A stretch of DNA of 64,000 nucleotides from Breznakibacter xylanolyticus (lineage in GTDB: Bacteria; Bacteroidota; Bacteroidia; Bacteroidales; Marinilabiliaceae). The stretch lies in contig NZ_QKZK01000009.1 in assembly GCF_003254275.1 (NCBI RefSeq), positions 58,424 to 122,423 on the forward strand, given 5' to 3'. This document shows positions 54,124 to 63,307 of the stretch, piece after piece (positions within the stretch are counted from its first letter, which is position 1; each line of letters starts with the position of its first letter). Made by a program: the position numbers and the translations under genes. Under the pieces are notes generated by a model, which ran no database searches, was not told the origin of the DNA, and saw nothing but the letters and a program-made list of their open reading frames with translations.

Positions 54124-55629
54124 TTACATGTCGAATATGGATCTTTGTTTATCGGGGGTCATTCTGGTTTTGTTGTTTTTGTAGTTGCGTTGCACTTCTA
54201 TAAAACGTTCCGCGAAGTTTTCTTCGGGCGCCGGCGCCGGTGATAAGGCTAAGTTTCCGTCGGGGTCAATGAGGTAGTACATGGGCATGGCCTTGATGTT
54301 GTAGTCCGACAGAATTCGGCCGTTGCCTCCAAAATGAAGCACTTCCCACTTAAAATTGTTTTTCAGCATGTAGTCAAAGGCCGGCTGGTCGTTTTCGTCG
54401 GCCAAAACAGTCAGCACCACCAGGTCGCGTTTCAGTTCGCGGGCAATGGCGGCCAGCGCTTGCAGCTGCTTTTTACAGGCGTAGTTTTGGGTGTGCATAA
54501 AGTTGAGATACACGAATTTTCCCCGGAAATCGGCCAGTGAAATGATTTTGCCATTTGTATTGAGCGCTTCGAGTGGTGGCGCGATGGTGCCGGTTTTTAG
54601 GCGGTTAATACGGTCGATGATGCGTCGCGCCAAGTGACGTGTTTGGTGGCATTGGGCACGTTCTGTCATTTGAGTGAGCAGGTCATTGATGCGTTTCTCG
54701 TCGTAAATTCCCGTGTAATATGCATCGTACAAGGCGCGGATCATCACGGTTTCCCGCAAGTCGTCGCGCGTAAACAAGGTGTCGTTTTTCATAATCAACG
54801 ACAAGCTGTCGTATGGCGCTCCTTCATTAAACGCCATGCGGAAGCGTTTGCCCGAAGGGCTTTGGAAATAGTAAGCAAAAAAGTCCTTAAACGTCTCGTT
54901 GAAACTATCCCAATAAGCCGGCATGCGGTATCGCACCGGTTCGTTACTGAAAAATCGGTTGATGTGCTGGCGTTTGAGTCGGCGCATGGCCAATGCGTAA
55001 AGGCGTGACGCTCTGAAGTGTTTGTGCGCGATAAAGAAACTGTCGCTCCCCGACGGATGAATGGAGTCGAGTTGCTCGCAAACACGTTTGGCCAGTGGGC
55101 TGTTGTGTTGGTTGAACAACGTCATGGCGTAGGCGTTGTAGTGAGCCTCAAAGTCGATTTCATAATCGTTGATGCGTTCGTTGAAATCTTGCGCATCGGG
55201 CGTCAGTACGCCAAGCAGGATGATTTCCGGCTCAAAAAATGGGTTGAATCGTTCGGCTTCGGGACGGGGTTTGTAGGGCGGAAGAGCCAATTGGTAATGT
55301 TGTCCGGGTTGTGCATAAAAGGCCCCACGGTAATGTCCCAGGTCGATGGTGCATTGCGTGGTTTCATCGATGGCAAATGCCCCGCTGTAGTTCCCGTCTT
55401 CATTGATTGTCAGACGGGTCAGCTCTTCTTGTTCACGCAATAGGGGGTGCGACACCGTTTCTATTATCAGCGTCATCCCGGCATAGTCGGGAGCATTTCC
55501 GGTGATGCGCACGCTGTCGGGTGTTGCTCCCCATGCCGTGATGCACCAACACCAAATTCCGGCGGCCAATAATAGACTGCCGACCCGGAGTGTTAAGGTA
55601 TTTCGGATGAGTCGTTTGTTTCCTGACAT
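54124..55629 (-). CDS. Exported thioredoxin-like (TlpA-fold) protein lacking CxxC
   Basis: This 501-residue protein has an N-terminal signal or TM segment (LRVGSLLLAAGIWCWCITAW). The long middle region (about 35-350) resembles the helical and beta-rich domain of Bacteroidetes thioredoxin-like exoproteins. The C-terminal TlpA-like fold (about 350-490) shows IAPPLEALNTNGKIISLADF, GKFVYLNFMHTQNYACKKQ and IKAMPMYYLIDPDGN with the cis-Pro. At the active site only one Cys remains (NYAC in place of CxxC), so classical disulfide exchange is unlikely. The ATG follows the coaD stop with no gap. Confidence 0.8.
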   Translation of the reverse strand: MSGNKRLIRNTLTLRVGSLLLAAGIWCWCITAWGATPDSVRITGNAPDYAGMTLIIETVSHPLLREQEELTRLTINEDGNYSGAFAIDETTQCTIDLGHYRGAFYAQPGQHYQLALPPYKPRPEAERFNPFFEPEIILLGVLTPDAQDFNERINDYEIDFEAHYNAYAMTLFNQHNSPLAKRVCEQLDSIHPSGSDSFFIAHKHFRASRLYALAMRRLKRQHINRFFSNEPVRYRMPAYWDSFNETFKDFFAYYFQSPSGKRFRMAFNEGAPYDSLSLIMKNDTLFTRDDLRETVMIRALYDAYYTGIYDEKRINDLLTQMTERAQCHQTRHLARRIIDRINRLKTGTIAPPLEALNTNGKIISLADFRGKFVYLNFMHTQNYACKKQLQALAAIARELKRDLVVLTVLADENDQPAFDYMLKNNFKWEVLHFGGNGRILSDYNIKAMPMYYLIDPDGNLALSPAPAPEENFAERFIEVQRNYKNNKTRMTPDKQRSIFDM

Positions 55630-56106
55630 TTATCGGTTTAATAGTGACGGGTCGATTTTTATCTTTTCGGGTAGAAATTTGGAAGCATCGCCCCCATGTT
55701 TGATGATGTCACGCACGATGGATGAGTTAACGGGGGTGTGTTCGGGCGTGGTGAGCAGAAATACGGTGTCGATGCCGGTCATGGCTCGGTTTACCTGAGC
55801 GATGGCTCGTTCGTATTCAAAGTCGGCCGAGGTGCGGATTCCCCGTAGCAGGTGGGTAGCTCCGATGGTTTTGGCATAATCGACCGTCAATCCTTCATAT
55901 TTGTCCACCCGGATTCGGGGGGCGTTTGAGAATACATCTTTAATCCAGTCGACCCGCATCTCCACCGGGAAAAAATCGGCTTTGTTGGAGTTGTAGCCCA
56001 CTGCCACCACTATTTCGTCAAAAAGATCGAGCGAGCGGCGAACCACATTTTCGTGGCCAATGGTGAAGGGGTCGAACGATCCGGGGAAGATTGCTATTTT
56101 TTTCAT
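55630..56106 (-). CDS. coaD: Phosphopantetheine adenylyltransferase
   Basis: CoaD makes dephospho-CoA from 4'-phosphopantetheine and ATP. The 158-residue protein has the nucleotidyltransferase motif PGSFDPFTIGHENVVRR with the HxGH-type TIGH, VAVGYNSNK, LLRGIRTSADFEYE and the C-terminal SSSxVR-like NSSIVRDIIKHGGD. The TAA stop touches the start codon of the downstream thioredoxin-like gene, so they form an operon. Confidence 0.97.
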   Translation of the reverse strand: MKKIAIFPGSFDPFTIGHENVVRRSLDLFDEIVVAVGYNSNKADFFPVEMRVDWIKDVFSNAPRIRVDKYEGLTVDYAKTIGATHLLRGIRTSADFEYERAIAQVNRAMTGIDTVFLLTTPEHTPVNSSIVRDIIKHGGDASKFLPEKIKIDPSLLNR

Positions 56107-56384
56107 GTTTCTCTTCGTATATACAAACGGTAAAATTTGAAAAATTTGTTGGATTGACCAAACGTTTATTCAGGAGCTTCATGGTTTCGTGTTTCAGGTG
56201 ACGGGATGTTTATTCGTAAGCGTCCATACTAACCATAAATGAACCTGCATGTCAATGTTAAGTGGGTGTGAATAGTGTTTAAAAATTTTGCAATCATTGA
56301 AAAAAAAGCCACCTTTACCCCCTGATTTTAAAGGCCAACAGCAGAGAAAGGCCATTGTCACATCATTCTGTTAATCGGTTTTTT

Positions 56385-57167
56385 ATGAGAGGTGCAATTA
56401 TCGGTGATATTATCGGTTCTGCTTTTGAAAACAACCAGCCTGACGCACAGGATTTTCAATTACTCAAGCCTTTATCGGCATATACAGACAACACCATCAC
56501 CACGCTGTCGACAGCGGATGCTATTTTGCACAACAAAGCCTATGGCGATACGCTCAAGGATTGGGTGCAACGTTATCCCAAAGCCGGTTATCGCCCACGA
56601 TTTCTTGAGTGGGCTTTGTCGGAGAATAAGGCCACTTATGTGAGTGAGGGGGATGGTGCTGCCCGTCGCATCAGTCCCATTGGCTTTGCATCTCCTTCGC
56701 TCGATGAGGCATTGCGCCAGGCCGAGATGTCTACGGTCATTACTCACAATACGCAAATTCGTATTGAAGCCTCCAAAGCGGTGGCCGGGAGTATTTTTCT
56801 TGCCAAGCAGGGTAAGTCAAAGTCGGAAATTAAGCAGCTTATCGAGGAGATATTTAATTATAAGCTCGACCAGACGCTCGAAGAAGTGAAATTGATGTTG
56901 AGTCAAACCTCTGACGATTTGCCCACGCCGGTTCCGGCTGCCATGGTGGCTTTTTTGGCCAGCAGCGATTTTGAAGATGCCATTCGCAAAGCCGTTTGGT
57001 TGGGTGGCCCCACCCATACCATTGCTTCTATTACCGGTGGTATTGCCCAGGCTTATTATAATCACATTCCTAAGTCGTTGGTGCGAAAAACATTGTGTCG
57101 TTTGCCGTCCGAGATGGAGGAACTTATAGAGGAGTTTGAAGCGGCTTATTTGACTCCTGTTTGTTGA
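56385..57167 (+). CDS. ADP-ribosylglycohydrolase-family protein with altered metal ligands
   Basis: From ATG 56385 the protein has 260 residues and the overall DraG/ARH fold: RGAIIGDIIGSAFE, SAYTDNTITT, GDGAARRISPIG, and the C-terminal GGPTHTIASITGGIAQAYY. Active hydrolases of this family bind two magnesium ions through TDDT near the N-terminus and GGDxDT near the C-terminus. Here these read TDNT and GGPTHT, so three ligand aspartates are replaced. It may bind ADP-ribose without cleaving it or use a different chemistry. It is divergent from coaD and convergent with lon, with a shared terminator. Confidence 0.8.
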   Translation: MRGAIIGDIIGSAFENNQPDAQDFQLLKPLSAYTDNTITTLSTADAILHNKAYGDTLKDWVQRYPKAGYRPRFLEWALSENKATYVSEGDGAARRISPIGFASPSLDEALRQAEMSTVITHNTQIRIEASKAVAGSIFLAKQGKSKSEIKQLIEEIFNYKLDQTLEEVKLMLSQTSDDLPTPVPAAMVAFLASSDFEDAIRKAVWLGGPTHTIASITGGIAQAYYNHIPKSLVRKTLCRLPSEMEELIEEFEAAYLTPVC

Positions 57168-57191
57168 AAAAATCATTGATATAAACGATAT

Positions 57192-57226
57192 AAAAAAAGA
57201 CCCGAGTGAATTTCGGGTCTTTTTTT
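57192..57226. terminator. Bidirectional terminator between ARH-like gene and lon
   Basis: AAAAAAAGACCCGA (57192-57205) pairs with TCGGGTCTTTTTT (57213-57226). Both strands end in T runs, and the two convergent genes stop 24 bases before and 11 bases after it. Confidence 0.92.
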
Positions 57227-57237
57227 ATGGTCTGTTG

Positions 57238-59673
57238 TCATGCTTTTTCGTCAAGCAGTGCAGTTTTTAAAACGTCCTGAATGGTATTGAAGTAAATGAT
57301 TTCCAGTCCCTCGATGTAGATTGGTTTTATTTCATTCACGTCTTTGCGGTTTTCTTCGCAGAGCAGCACGGTGGTGATACCGGCACGTTTGGCGGCCAGT
57401 ATCTTTTCGCGAATGCCACCCACCGGTAATACTTTGCCCCTCAGGGTAATCTCGCCTGTCATGGCTAGTTTTTCGCGCACTTTGCGTTTGGTAATGGCCG
57501 ATGCAATGGATGTGGCCATGGTGATGCCTGCCGAGGGGCCGTCTTTGGGGATGGCGCCTTCGGGGACGTGAATGTGCACGTTGGCGTTATCAAATGCTTC
57601 AATCGGTAGGTTTAGTAATTCGGCGTGCGCACGAAGGTATTCGAGTGCAATCATGGCCGACTCCTTCATCACTTCGCCCAGGTTACCGGTGAGGGTGAGT
57701 TTGCCGTTGCCTTTGCTGATACTACTTTCCACAAACAGAATTTCGCCACCGGCGGCCGTCCATGCCAGGCCGGTGACCACCCCGGCAAAGTCGTTGCTGA
57801 GCCATTTGTCCTTATTGAATCGAGGGGCACCCAACAATTCCTTAATGGCTTCGGTAGTTACGCTTTTTTTAATTGGCACGTCGGTGGCAATTTTGAGGGC
57901 GATTTTTCGGCAGATGCGCGAGAGTACTTTGTCGAGTTCTCGAACGCCGGCCTCGCGGGTGTACCCGTCAATAATGGCGGCCAGTACCGGCTTGCTGATG
58001 GTGAAAGTGCCCGGGGTAATGCCATGGTTTTCCATGGCTTTGGGCAGCAGATGGTTGCGTGATATTTCTATCTTCTCTTCTAGTAAATAGCTGCTTACTT
58101 CAATCACTTCCATGCGGTCGAGCAGGGGAGGAGAGATGGTCGAGAGCGAGTTGGCTGTGGCGATGAACATCACCTTCGACAGGTCGAAGTCGATGTCGAG
58201 GTAGTTGTCGTGGAAGGTTTCGTTTTGCTCGGGGTCGAGCACTTCGAGCAATGCTGAAGCCGGATCGCCATGAAAGCTGTTGCTGATTTTGTCAATCTCG
58301 TCGAGAATGAAAACGGGGTTGGCAGCACCGGCTTTTTTGATGTTTTGGATGATGCGTCCGGGCATGGCTCCGATGTAGGTGCGGCGGTGTCCGCGTATCT
58401 CGGCTTCGTCGTGCAGCCCCCCCAGTGACATGCGCACATATTGGCGCCCTAGGGCTTCGGCCACCGAGCGTCCCAGTGAGGTTTTGCCCACACCCGGAGG
58501 GCCCGTCAGACATAGGATGGGTGATTTGAGGTCGCCCTTGAGTTTGAGTACGGCCAGGTGTTCCAAGATGCGTTCTTTCACTTTGTCGAGACCATGGTGG
58601 TCGCGATCCAGGATGCGTCGGGCCTGTTTCAGGTCGAAGTTGTCGGTGGTGTATTCGTTCCAGGGCAGTTCGGTGAGCGTTTGCAGGTAGGTGAGTTGCA
58701 CCGAAAATTCACCTGTCATGGGGTTGATGCGTTGAAGCTTCCCGATTTCTTTCTCGAATATTTCGTTGAGTTCGGCACCCCAGTTTTTTGTAGCGGCTTT
58801 TTTTCGTAGTTCTTCAGCTTCCTGTTCGGCCGGGTTGCCACCCAGTTCGTTTTGGATGGTTTTAATTTGTTGCTGAAGCAAATATTCGCGTTGCTGTTGG
58901 TCGATGTCCACCTTCACCTTCGACTGAATGTCTTTTTTAAGTTCCAGCAGTTGCAGTTCCTTGACGAGCATTTCCAATAAGTCCATGCCTCGTTTGAGCA
59001 ATTCGTTGGTGCCAAGGAGGTTTTGCTTTTCGGGAATGGTTGCATCGGTGTTTGAGCACACGAAATTGATGAGGAAGTCGCGGCTTTCGATGTTTTTGAT
59101 TGAGAAAATGGCTTCCGGCGGATAGTTGGCCGATGTTTTGATGATGCGCAAGGCCATGTCCTTGATGGATCCGGCCACGGCTTCGTATTCACGTTGTTGT
59201 TCTTCGGTGGGTTCTATGTCGGTGAGTTCCATCACGTCGGCAACCAGATAGGGATCCGAGCTGACGGGGTAGGTCATGACAAATCTTTTTTTACCCTGTA
59301 TGATGACCGAGGTGGTGCCGTCGGGCATTTCGAGGACTTTGATGATTTTAGCCATGGTGCCCACGTCGTAAAGGGAGCGGAAGTCGGGGTTGTCTTCGCG
59401 GGCATCGCGCTGTGCCACTGCGCCAAAGTAGCCTTTGGCATCTTGCAGGTCGCGAATCAGGCGTAATGATTTTTGGCGTCCGAGGGTAATGGGCATAATT
59501 ACGCCTGGAAACAGCACCGTGTTGCGCAGCGGTAAGATGGGCAACGTTTCGGGCATGGGGACGTCGTCGTTATTCATCATCAGGTCTTCGCCAATGATGG
59601 GAATCATGCCTTCGTTGTTTGATTCTTCGTTGTCGAGATCTTCGGGGGGCAGTAAAAAGTTATTCATGTCCAT
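57238..59673 (-). CDS. lon: ATP-dependent protease Lon
   Basis: Lon degrades misfolded and regulatory proteins in the cytoplasm. The mature frame from ATG 59673 (or 59679 or 59667) encodes about 811 residues. The LON N-domain starts near [19 protein letters not shown], with Walker [10 protein letters not shown], Walker B in [10 protein letters not shown], and the C-terminal protease domain. The catalytic Ser is in KDGPSAGI and the Lys in [15 protein letters not shown]. The frame stays open up to 59838, but that extension lacks family resemblance and runs into the rpmE2 terminator, so the internal Met was chosen. Confidence 0.96.
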   Translation of the reverse strand: MDMNNFLLPPEDLDNEESNNEGMIPIIGEDLMMNNDDVPMPETLPILPLRNTVLFPGVIMPITLGRQKSLRLIRDLQDAKGYFGAVAQRDAREDNPDFRSLYDVGTMAKIIKVLEMPDGTTSVIIQGKKRFVMTYPVSSDPYLVADVMELTDIEPTEEQQREYEAVAGSIKDMALRIIKTSANYPPEAIFSIKNIESRDFLINFVCSNTDATIPEKQNLLGTNELLKRGMDLLEMLVKELQLLELKKDIQSKVKVDIDQQQREYLLQQQIKTIQNELGGNPAEQEAEELRKKAATKNWGAELNEIFEKEIGKLQRINPMTGEFSVQLTYLQTLTELPWNEYTTDNFDLKQARRILDRDHHGLDKVKERILEHLAVLKLKGDLKSPILCLTGPPGVGKTSLGRSVAEALGRQYVRMSLGGLHDEAEIRGHRRTYIGAMPGRIIQNIKKAGAANPVFILDEIDKISNSFHGDPASALLEVLDPEQNETFHDNYLDIDFDLSKVMFIATANSLSTISPPLLDRMEVIEVSSYLLEEKIEISRNHLLPKAMENHGITPGTFTISKPVLAAIIDGYTREAGVRELDKVLSRICRKIALKIATDVPIKKSVTTEAIKELLGAPRFNKDKWLSNDFAGVVTGLAWTAAGGEILFVESSISKGNGKLTLTGNLGEVMKESAMIALEYLRAHAELLNLPIEAFDNANVHIHVPEGAIPKDGPSAGITMATSIASAITKRKVREKLAMTGEITLRGKVLPVGGIREKILAAKRAGITTVLLCEENRKDVNEIKPIYIEGLEIIYFNTIQDVLKTALLDEKA

Positions 59674-59782
59674 GGGCATCCGGGTGCATTGCGGTCGTGA
59701 GCCGGCGGGGTGATACTTAGTAATGTGAAACATCATTCCCGACCAAATGTTATTGCAAAGTGGGTTGAAAATGTCATTAATC

Positions 59783-59815
59783 AAAAAAAGCCCCGGATTA
59801 TCCGAAGCTTTTTTT
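59783..59815 (-). terminator. Terminator between rpmE2 and lon
   Basis: AAAAAAAGC...GCTTTTTTT pairs around an inner CGGA/TCCG stem. On the minus strand it follows the rpmE2 stop by 24 bases and ends in a T run. It may also act on + strand read-through. Confidence 0.8.
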
Positions 59816-59838
59816 GTATTAGGTTGGTTCGACAGCAA

Positions 59839-60099
59839 TTATTTGCGATTGTCGAAGTGTTTTTGGTAGCGGTTCATGAACTTGTCTACGCGACCGGCAG
59901 TGTCAACCAGTTTCATCTTACCGGTGAAGAAGGGGTGCGAGGTGTTTGAGATTTCGAGTTTTACAACCGGATACTCTACGCCGTCAACTACTTCTGTATC
60001 TTTTGTGTTTACAGTAGAACGTGAAATGAAAACCTCTCCGTTCGACATGTCTTTAAATGCGACCAATCTGTAGTTGGCCGGATGAATTCCCTGTTTCAT
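59839..60099 (-). CDS. rpmE2: 50S ribosomal protein L31 type B
   Basis: The 86-residue protein begins [15 protein letters not shown] and contains [20 protein letters not shown] and [12 protein letters not shown], matching L31. It has none of the zinc-binding cysteines of the C+ form, so it is the zinc-independent type B paralogue. It is monocistronic, with a good promoter and terminator. Confidence 0.97.
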   Translation of the reverse strand: MKQGIHPANYRLVAFKDMSNGEVFISRSTVNTKDTEVVDGVEYPVVKLEISNTSHPFFTGKMKLVDTAGRVDKFMNRYQKHFDNRK

Positions 60100-60139
60100 T
60101 ATCTTGATTTTTTTGTCTGTTTCAATAATTTTCGGACTG

Positions 60140-60170
60140 CAAAGGTATAGATAAAAATGAATCTTGCAAC
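60140..60170 (-). promoter_or_regulatory. rpmE2 promoter
   Basis: On the minus strand GTTG (complement of 60167-60170), 19 bases, then TACCTTTG (complement of 60140-60147). The -7 box is perfect and the -33 has one mismatch. The start of translation is 40 bases downstream. Confidence 0.7.
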
Positions 60171-60233
60171 AGAAAAAGGTTAAATTTTTGGTCTAAAGGG
60201 GTTCGGTAGTGTCGTCATGGTGAGTGGGTTGGC

Positions 60234-61421
60234 TCAGCGATGGGTGTTTGTGGGCTTGCCCATGGGGATGATGGGGGATCGGTGAGCTTGTTTTTGGTTT
60301 TCAAATAGATATCGCCATGTGATGTGCCTTTTGCCGAAGTCGGCCTCCATGGCTTCCATCAATGCTCGCATTTTGGGATTGAAGTCGCCTACCCACGACA
60401 GCTCCAGTTGCGACAGTGAAGGATGCTGTGCCACCACGTCTTTAAACTGACGAAACAGTGCTGACTCAATGCCCATTCGCTGATAGTGAGGTTTGACCCC
60501 CAGCACTGTGACGCGAGCCCGGGTGAGGGGTTGCATGTGGCGATACCACAAGAAGCGCAGCTTGTTGAGGAACCCCATTTTGCCATTGAGGTGGCGGATG
60601 ATTTGATTGGCGTCGGGAAACATCACCAAAAAACCGATGGGTTCCCCTTGCCAATAGGCGTACCAAATGAAATTTTCCCGCAAAAAAGGTTTGGCTTTTT
60701 GTAGCGTGGCGTGCAGGTAAGCCGGTTGCATGGGGGTGAAATTTTCGTGAAACTGCCAGGCATCGTTGTAGATGTTGATGAAATCGTCCGCAAACCGGGG
60801 GGCTTCTTTCCATGTAAAATGACGGAAGGTGAGTTCCGGTTTTGCCATCACGCGTTCGGCGATTTTCCAGAAACGTTCCGGGAATGGTTTTTTTAGGTTC
60901 AGATGGCTGGTGATTTGTTCGTAATAGGGCTGGAAGCCGTATTCTTCAAACAGTTGTCTGTAATAAGGCGGGTTGTATGGCATTCCAAAACCGGGTGGCG
61001 TGAAGCCGTCGACCAGTAAACCCCAAAAATTATCGTTTTCACCAAAGTTGATGGGGCCATCCATGGCTTGCATGCCTCGTTGCGCTAACCAAGCTTTGGC
61101 CGTGTCGAAAAGGCGTGTGGCGGCTGATGGTTCGTTGATGCATTCAAAAAAGCCTATGCCACCGGTCGGTTGTTCGTAGCCATAGGCTTTGTTGCGGTTG
61201 ATGAAGGCCGCTATTCTCCCGATGGGGTGCATTGCTGCATCAAAAAGGACAAAACGAGTGGCTTCGCCGTTGGCAAACAATGGATTGGTGGTTGGATTAA
61301 ATATTTCGTCAATCATCACATCCAAAGGACGGATGTAATTGGGGTCGCTCTTATAAATGATGTCCACCAGGTTGAGGAATGTTTCTTTAAGGCTCGTGGT
61401 GTTGACTTCCTGTATGATCAT
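60234..61421 (-). CDS. GNAT-like N-acetyltransferase-fold protein
   Basis: From ATG 61421 the protein has 395 residues. It resembles a conserved Bacteroidetes family with two acyltransferase-like halves. The N-terminal half includes RFVLFDAAMHPIGRIAAFIN and IGFFECIN. The middle has the distinctive GPINFGENDNFWGLLVDGF and GMPYNPPYYRQLFEEYGF. The C-terminal half has the acetyl-CoA-type strand VTVLGVKPHYQRMGIESALF. The substrate is unknown. The in-frame start at 61475 was rejected because homology-like sequence begins at MIIQEVN. Confidence 0.7.
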   Translation of the reverse strand: MIIQEVNTTSLKETFLNLVDIIYKSDPNYIRPLDVMIDEIFNPTTNPLFANGEATRFVLFDAAMHPIGRIAAFINRNKAYGYEQPTGGIGFFECINEPSAATRLFDTAKAWLAQRGMQAMDGPINFGENDNFWGLLVDGFTPPGFGMPYNPPYYRQLFEEYGFQPYYEQITSHLNLKKPFPERFWKIAERVMAKPELTFRHFTWKEAPRFADDFINIYNDAWQFHENFTPMQPAYLHATLQKAKPFLRENFIWYAYWQGEPIGFLVMFPDANQIIRHLNGKMGFLNKLRFLWYRHMQPLTRARVTVLGVKPHYQRMGIESALFRQFKDVVAQHPSLSQLELSWVGDFNPKMRALMEAMEADFGKRHITWRYLFENQKQAHRSPIIPMGKPTNTHR

Positions 61422-61568
61422 TTTCGGTTGGTTTAGTTTTGAGAGGCGAGGTGATTCAAATTTAGTTAAAAACACCGAAAAGTCAAGCTTGACAAGTATT
61501 ATGATTGGGTTGACCCGTTATTTTGCAAAAACTTAAACTGAAATCAAGGTTGGTTTTAGAGGTTTTGT

Positions 61569-61576
61569 TAAGTTTG
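61569..61576 (+). promoter_or_regulatory. Putative -7 element for the PAP2 gene
   Basis: TAAGTTTG is a perfect TAnnTTTG match 37 bases before the chosen ATG (61614). The -33 region (TTGG near 61550) is poorly spaced. Confidence 0.5.
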
Positions 61577-61613
61577 CATCTTAAATAATTCAATAATTTG
61601 TGTAGTTGTGTTA

Positions 61614-63092
61614 ATGTGGAGATGGTTTTTGTGTAGTGTCGTCTGTGTGTGCTTGTGTCAGTCGGTGTGTTGCAAGGTGCTGAGCGATGGTGAATTTGAT
61701 GTATTCCGTTTGTCTTCGTTGCATTTGGCGTTCACCCGAGAGAGCGATGTTAGTGTTCGTTTGGATTCATCAATGGTGCCGCTTGCGTCGGTCATGGTGA
61801 GGGATGATGCTGCAAAGGGATGTTGGCAGCAATGTCGGGCAGTACGTTCGGCTGTGGTGCCGGCGTTGTTTTTCGCGGGAAGCGCCCTGTCGTGGCCCTA
61901 TCGGGAGGATTATAGGGAGAGCCGAAACCGCTATGTAAACGATTTTGAAAACCATTACGATGATTTTTTGCAGCACGTACCCACATTGGGGGTGGTGGGG
62001 CTCAATTTGGCAGGCGTCAAAGGGCGGCATACGCTCTCAAGAGCTGCTGTGAATATGGCCTATAGTAATTTGCTGATGATTGCTTTTGTGAATGTACTCA
62101 AATATAACACCCACGTGATGCGTCCCGATAATACCACCGATAACTCTTTTCCGTCGGGGCACACAGCCACAGCCTTCGTGGGGGCTACGGCCTTGCACAA
62201 AGAGTACGGCACGTATCGCGATCCCATGTACAGTGTTTTTGCCTACTCCATGGCGTTGGGCACGGGCATGGGTCGTCAACTCAATAATCGTCATTGGATT
62301 TCGGATGTGCTGGCTGGAGCCGGCATCGGCATTCTCTCTACCGAACTGGGTTATTGGCTGGCCGAGAAGCTGCACGGCAATTGGGGGTTGAATGGGGCTC
62401 CAGTAAAAAACGGATTTGTGAGCAATAATTATCGACCCTCATTTATTGAAATGAAACTAGGGATGGCGCATGCACTCAGCAATTCAATTAATGGACAGGA
62501 GTGTCAGTTTACCGGCAGGGGTTTTGTGACCGGTATGGAGGGGGCGTGGTTTTGGAACCGATACTTTGGGGTTGGCGGGCAGTTTATGGTCTCCAATTTT
62601 CCCTTTAAGGAAAAAGGGCTGGAGGCCGTGAGCAATCGGTTTTTGTTGATTTCCGATGGTGCCGAAACGCAAGCGCTTGGTGTGAAGGCGGTTTGTGTGG
62701 GGCCTTATGCCGATTATCCCCTCAATGAGAAGTGGGCGCTGATGGGTAAAGTGAATATTGGATATGCACAAGGGTTTAAGGGGAAGCATTTTGTTAGTGT
62801 TAAACCAGATTATCAAAAGTTGTTTGGCGAGCGCATGGAGGTGGCCGAGTTCAATCCCGGGCAGTCGTGGATGCTTAACGGGGGGCTGGCTTTGCGCCGT
62901 ATCATCAGTCAAACGGTTAGTGCCAAATTTTTTATCGAAAGTGGTTATAGCAATGTCGATTGGCAGGTAGCTCGCATGGAGAGTGTCAATGTTGATACCG
63001 GTGAGCGAGTGTGGTCTGAGAGTGAAAGTAAAGGGAATATCCGGTCTTTGTTTTTGGCTTATGGATTTGCCTTGTCGGCCATCATTTGGTAA
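61614..63092 (+). CDS. PAP2-family phosphatase with C-terminal outer-membrane barrel-like domain
   Basis: From ATG 61614 there are about 492 residues. After a Cys-rich signal-type segment (FLCSVVCVCLCQSVC), a PAP2 domain (about 120-255) contains the three phosphatase motifs: KYNTHVMRP, SFPSGHTATAF and GRQLNNRHWISD (the usual Ser of motif 3 is Gly). The C-terminal 230 residues have alternating strands (FFIESGYSNVDWQVARMESV, FLAYGFALSAIIW) and end in Trp, like an outer-membrane barrel. The fusion suggests a lipid or pyrophosphate phosphatase acting at the outer membrane or periplasm. An in-frame GTG (61608) is an alternative start. Confidence 0.82.
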   Translation: MWRWFLCSVVCVCLCQSVCCKVLSDGEFDVFRLSSLHLAFTRESDVSVRLDSSMVPLASVMVRDDAAKGCWQQCRAVRSAVVPALFFAGSALSWPYREDYRESRNRYVNDFENHYDDFLQHVPTLGVVGLNLAGVKGRHTLSRAAVNMAYSNLLMIAFVNVLKYNTHVMRPDNTTDNSFPSGHTATAFVGATALHKEYGTYRDPMYSVFAYSMALGTGMGRQLNNRHWISDVLAGAGIGILSTELGYWLAEKLHGNWGLNGAPVKNGFVSNNYRPSFIEMKLGMAHALSNSINGQECQFTGRGFVTGMEGAWFWNRYFGVGGQFMVSNFPFKEKGLEAVSNRFLLISDGAETQALGVKAVCVGPYADYPLNEKWALMGKVNIGYAQGFKGKHFVSVKPDYQKLFGERMEVAEFNPGQSWMLNGGLALRRIISQTVSAKFFIESGYSNVDWQVARMESVNVDTGERVWSESESKGNIRSLFLAYGFALSAIIW

Positions 63093-63157
63093 GGACGCGG
63101 TTCCTCTCGATGCGGGTCTTTTGGGGGTGTTGCATAATGACGAATAGGGCGGGTATG

Positions 63158-63175
63158 ACCCCACTTTAATGGGGT
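63158..63175. other. Short hairpin after PAP2 gene
   Basis: ACCCCA and TGGGGT flank CTTTAA. It is a weak terminator candidate 66 bases after the PAP2 gene, without a T tract. The rest of the 215-base spacer shows nothing recognisable. Confidence 0.4.
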
Positions 63176-63307
63176 TGACATTGTGAGGCGTTTGTACGTA
63201 CTTGATTTCCGCTTGAATGGCCGGAGAATGACGTGTGTTCGTGCTGATTATTTTTTTGATGTTCATGCCCTGCATAGCCGGTTGTTGAGCCCCTAAACCT
63301 TACCCGG

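Noticed and set aside
59674-59838. Upstream extension of lon to an in-frame start at 59838
   Set aside because: The extension crosses the rpmE2 terminator and has no Lon resemblance; Met near 59673 fits the family.
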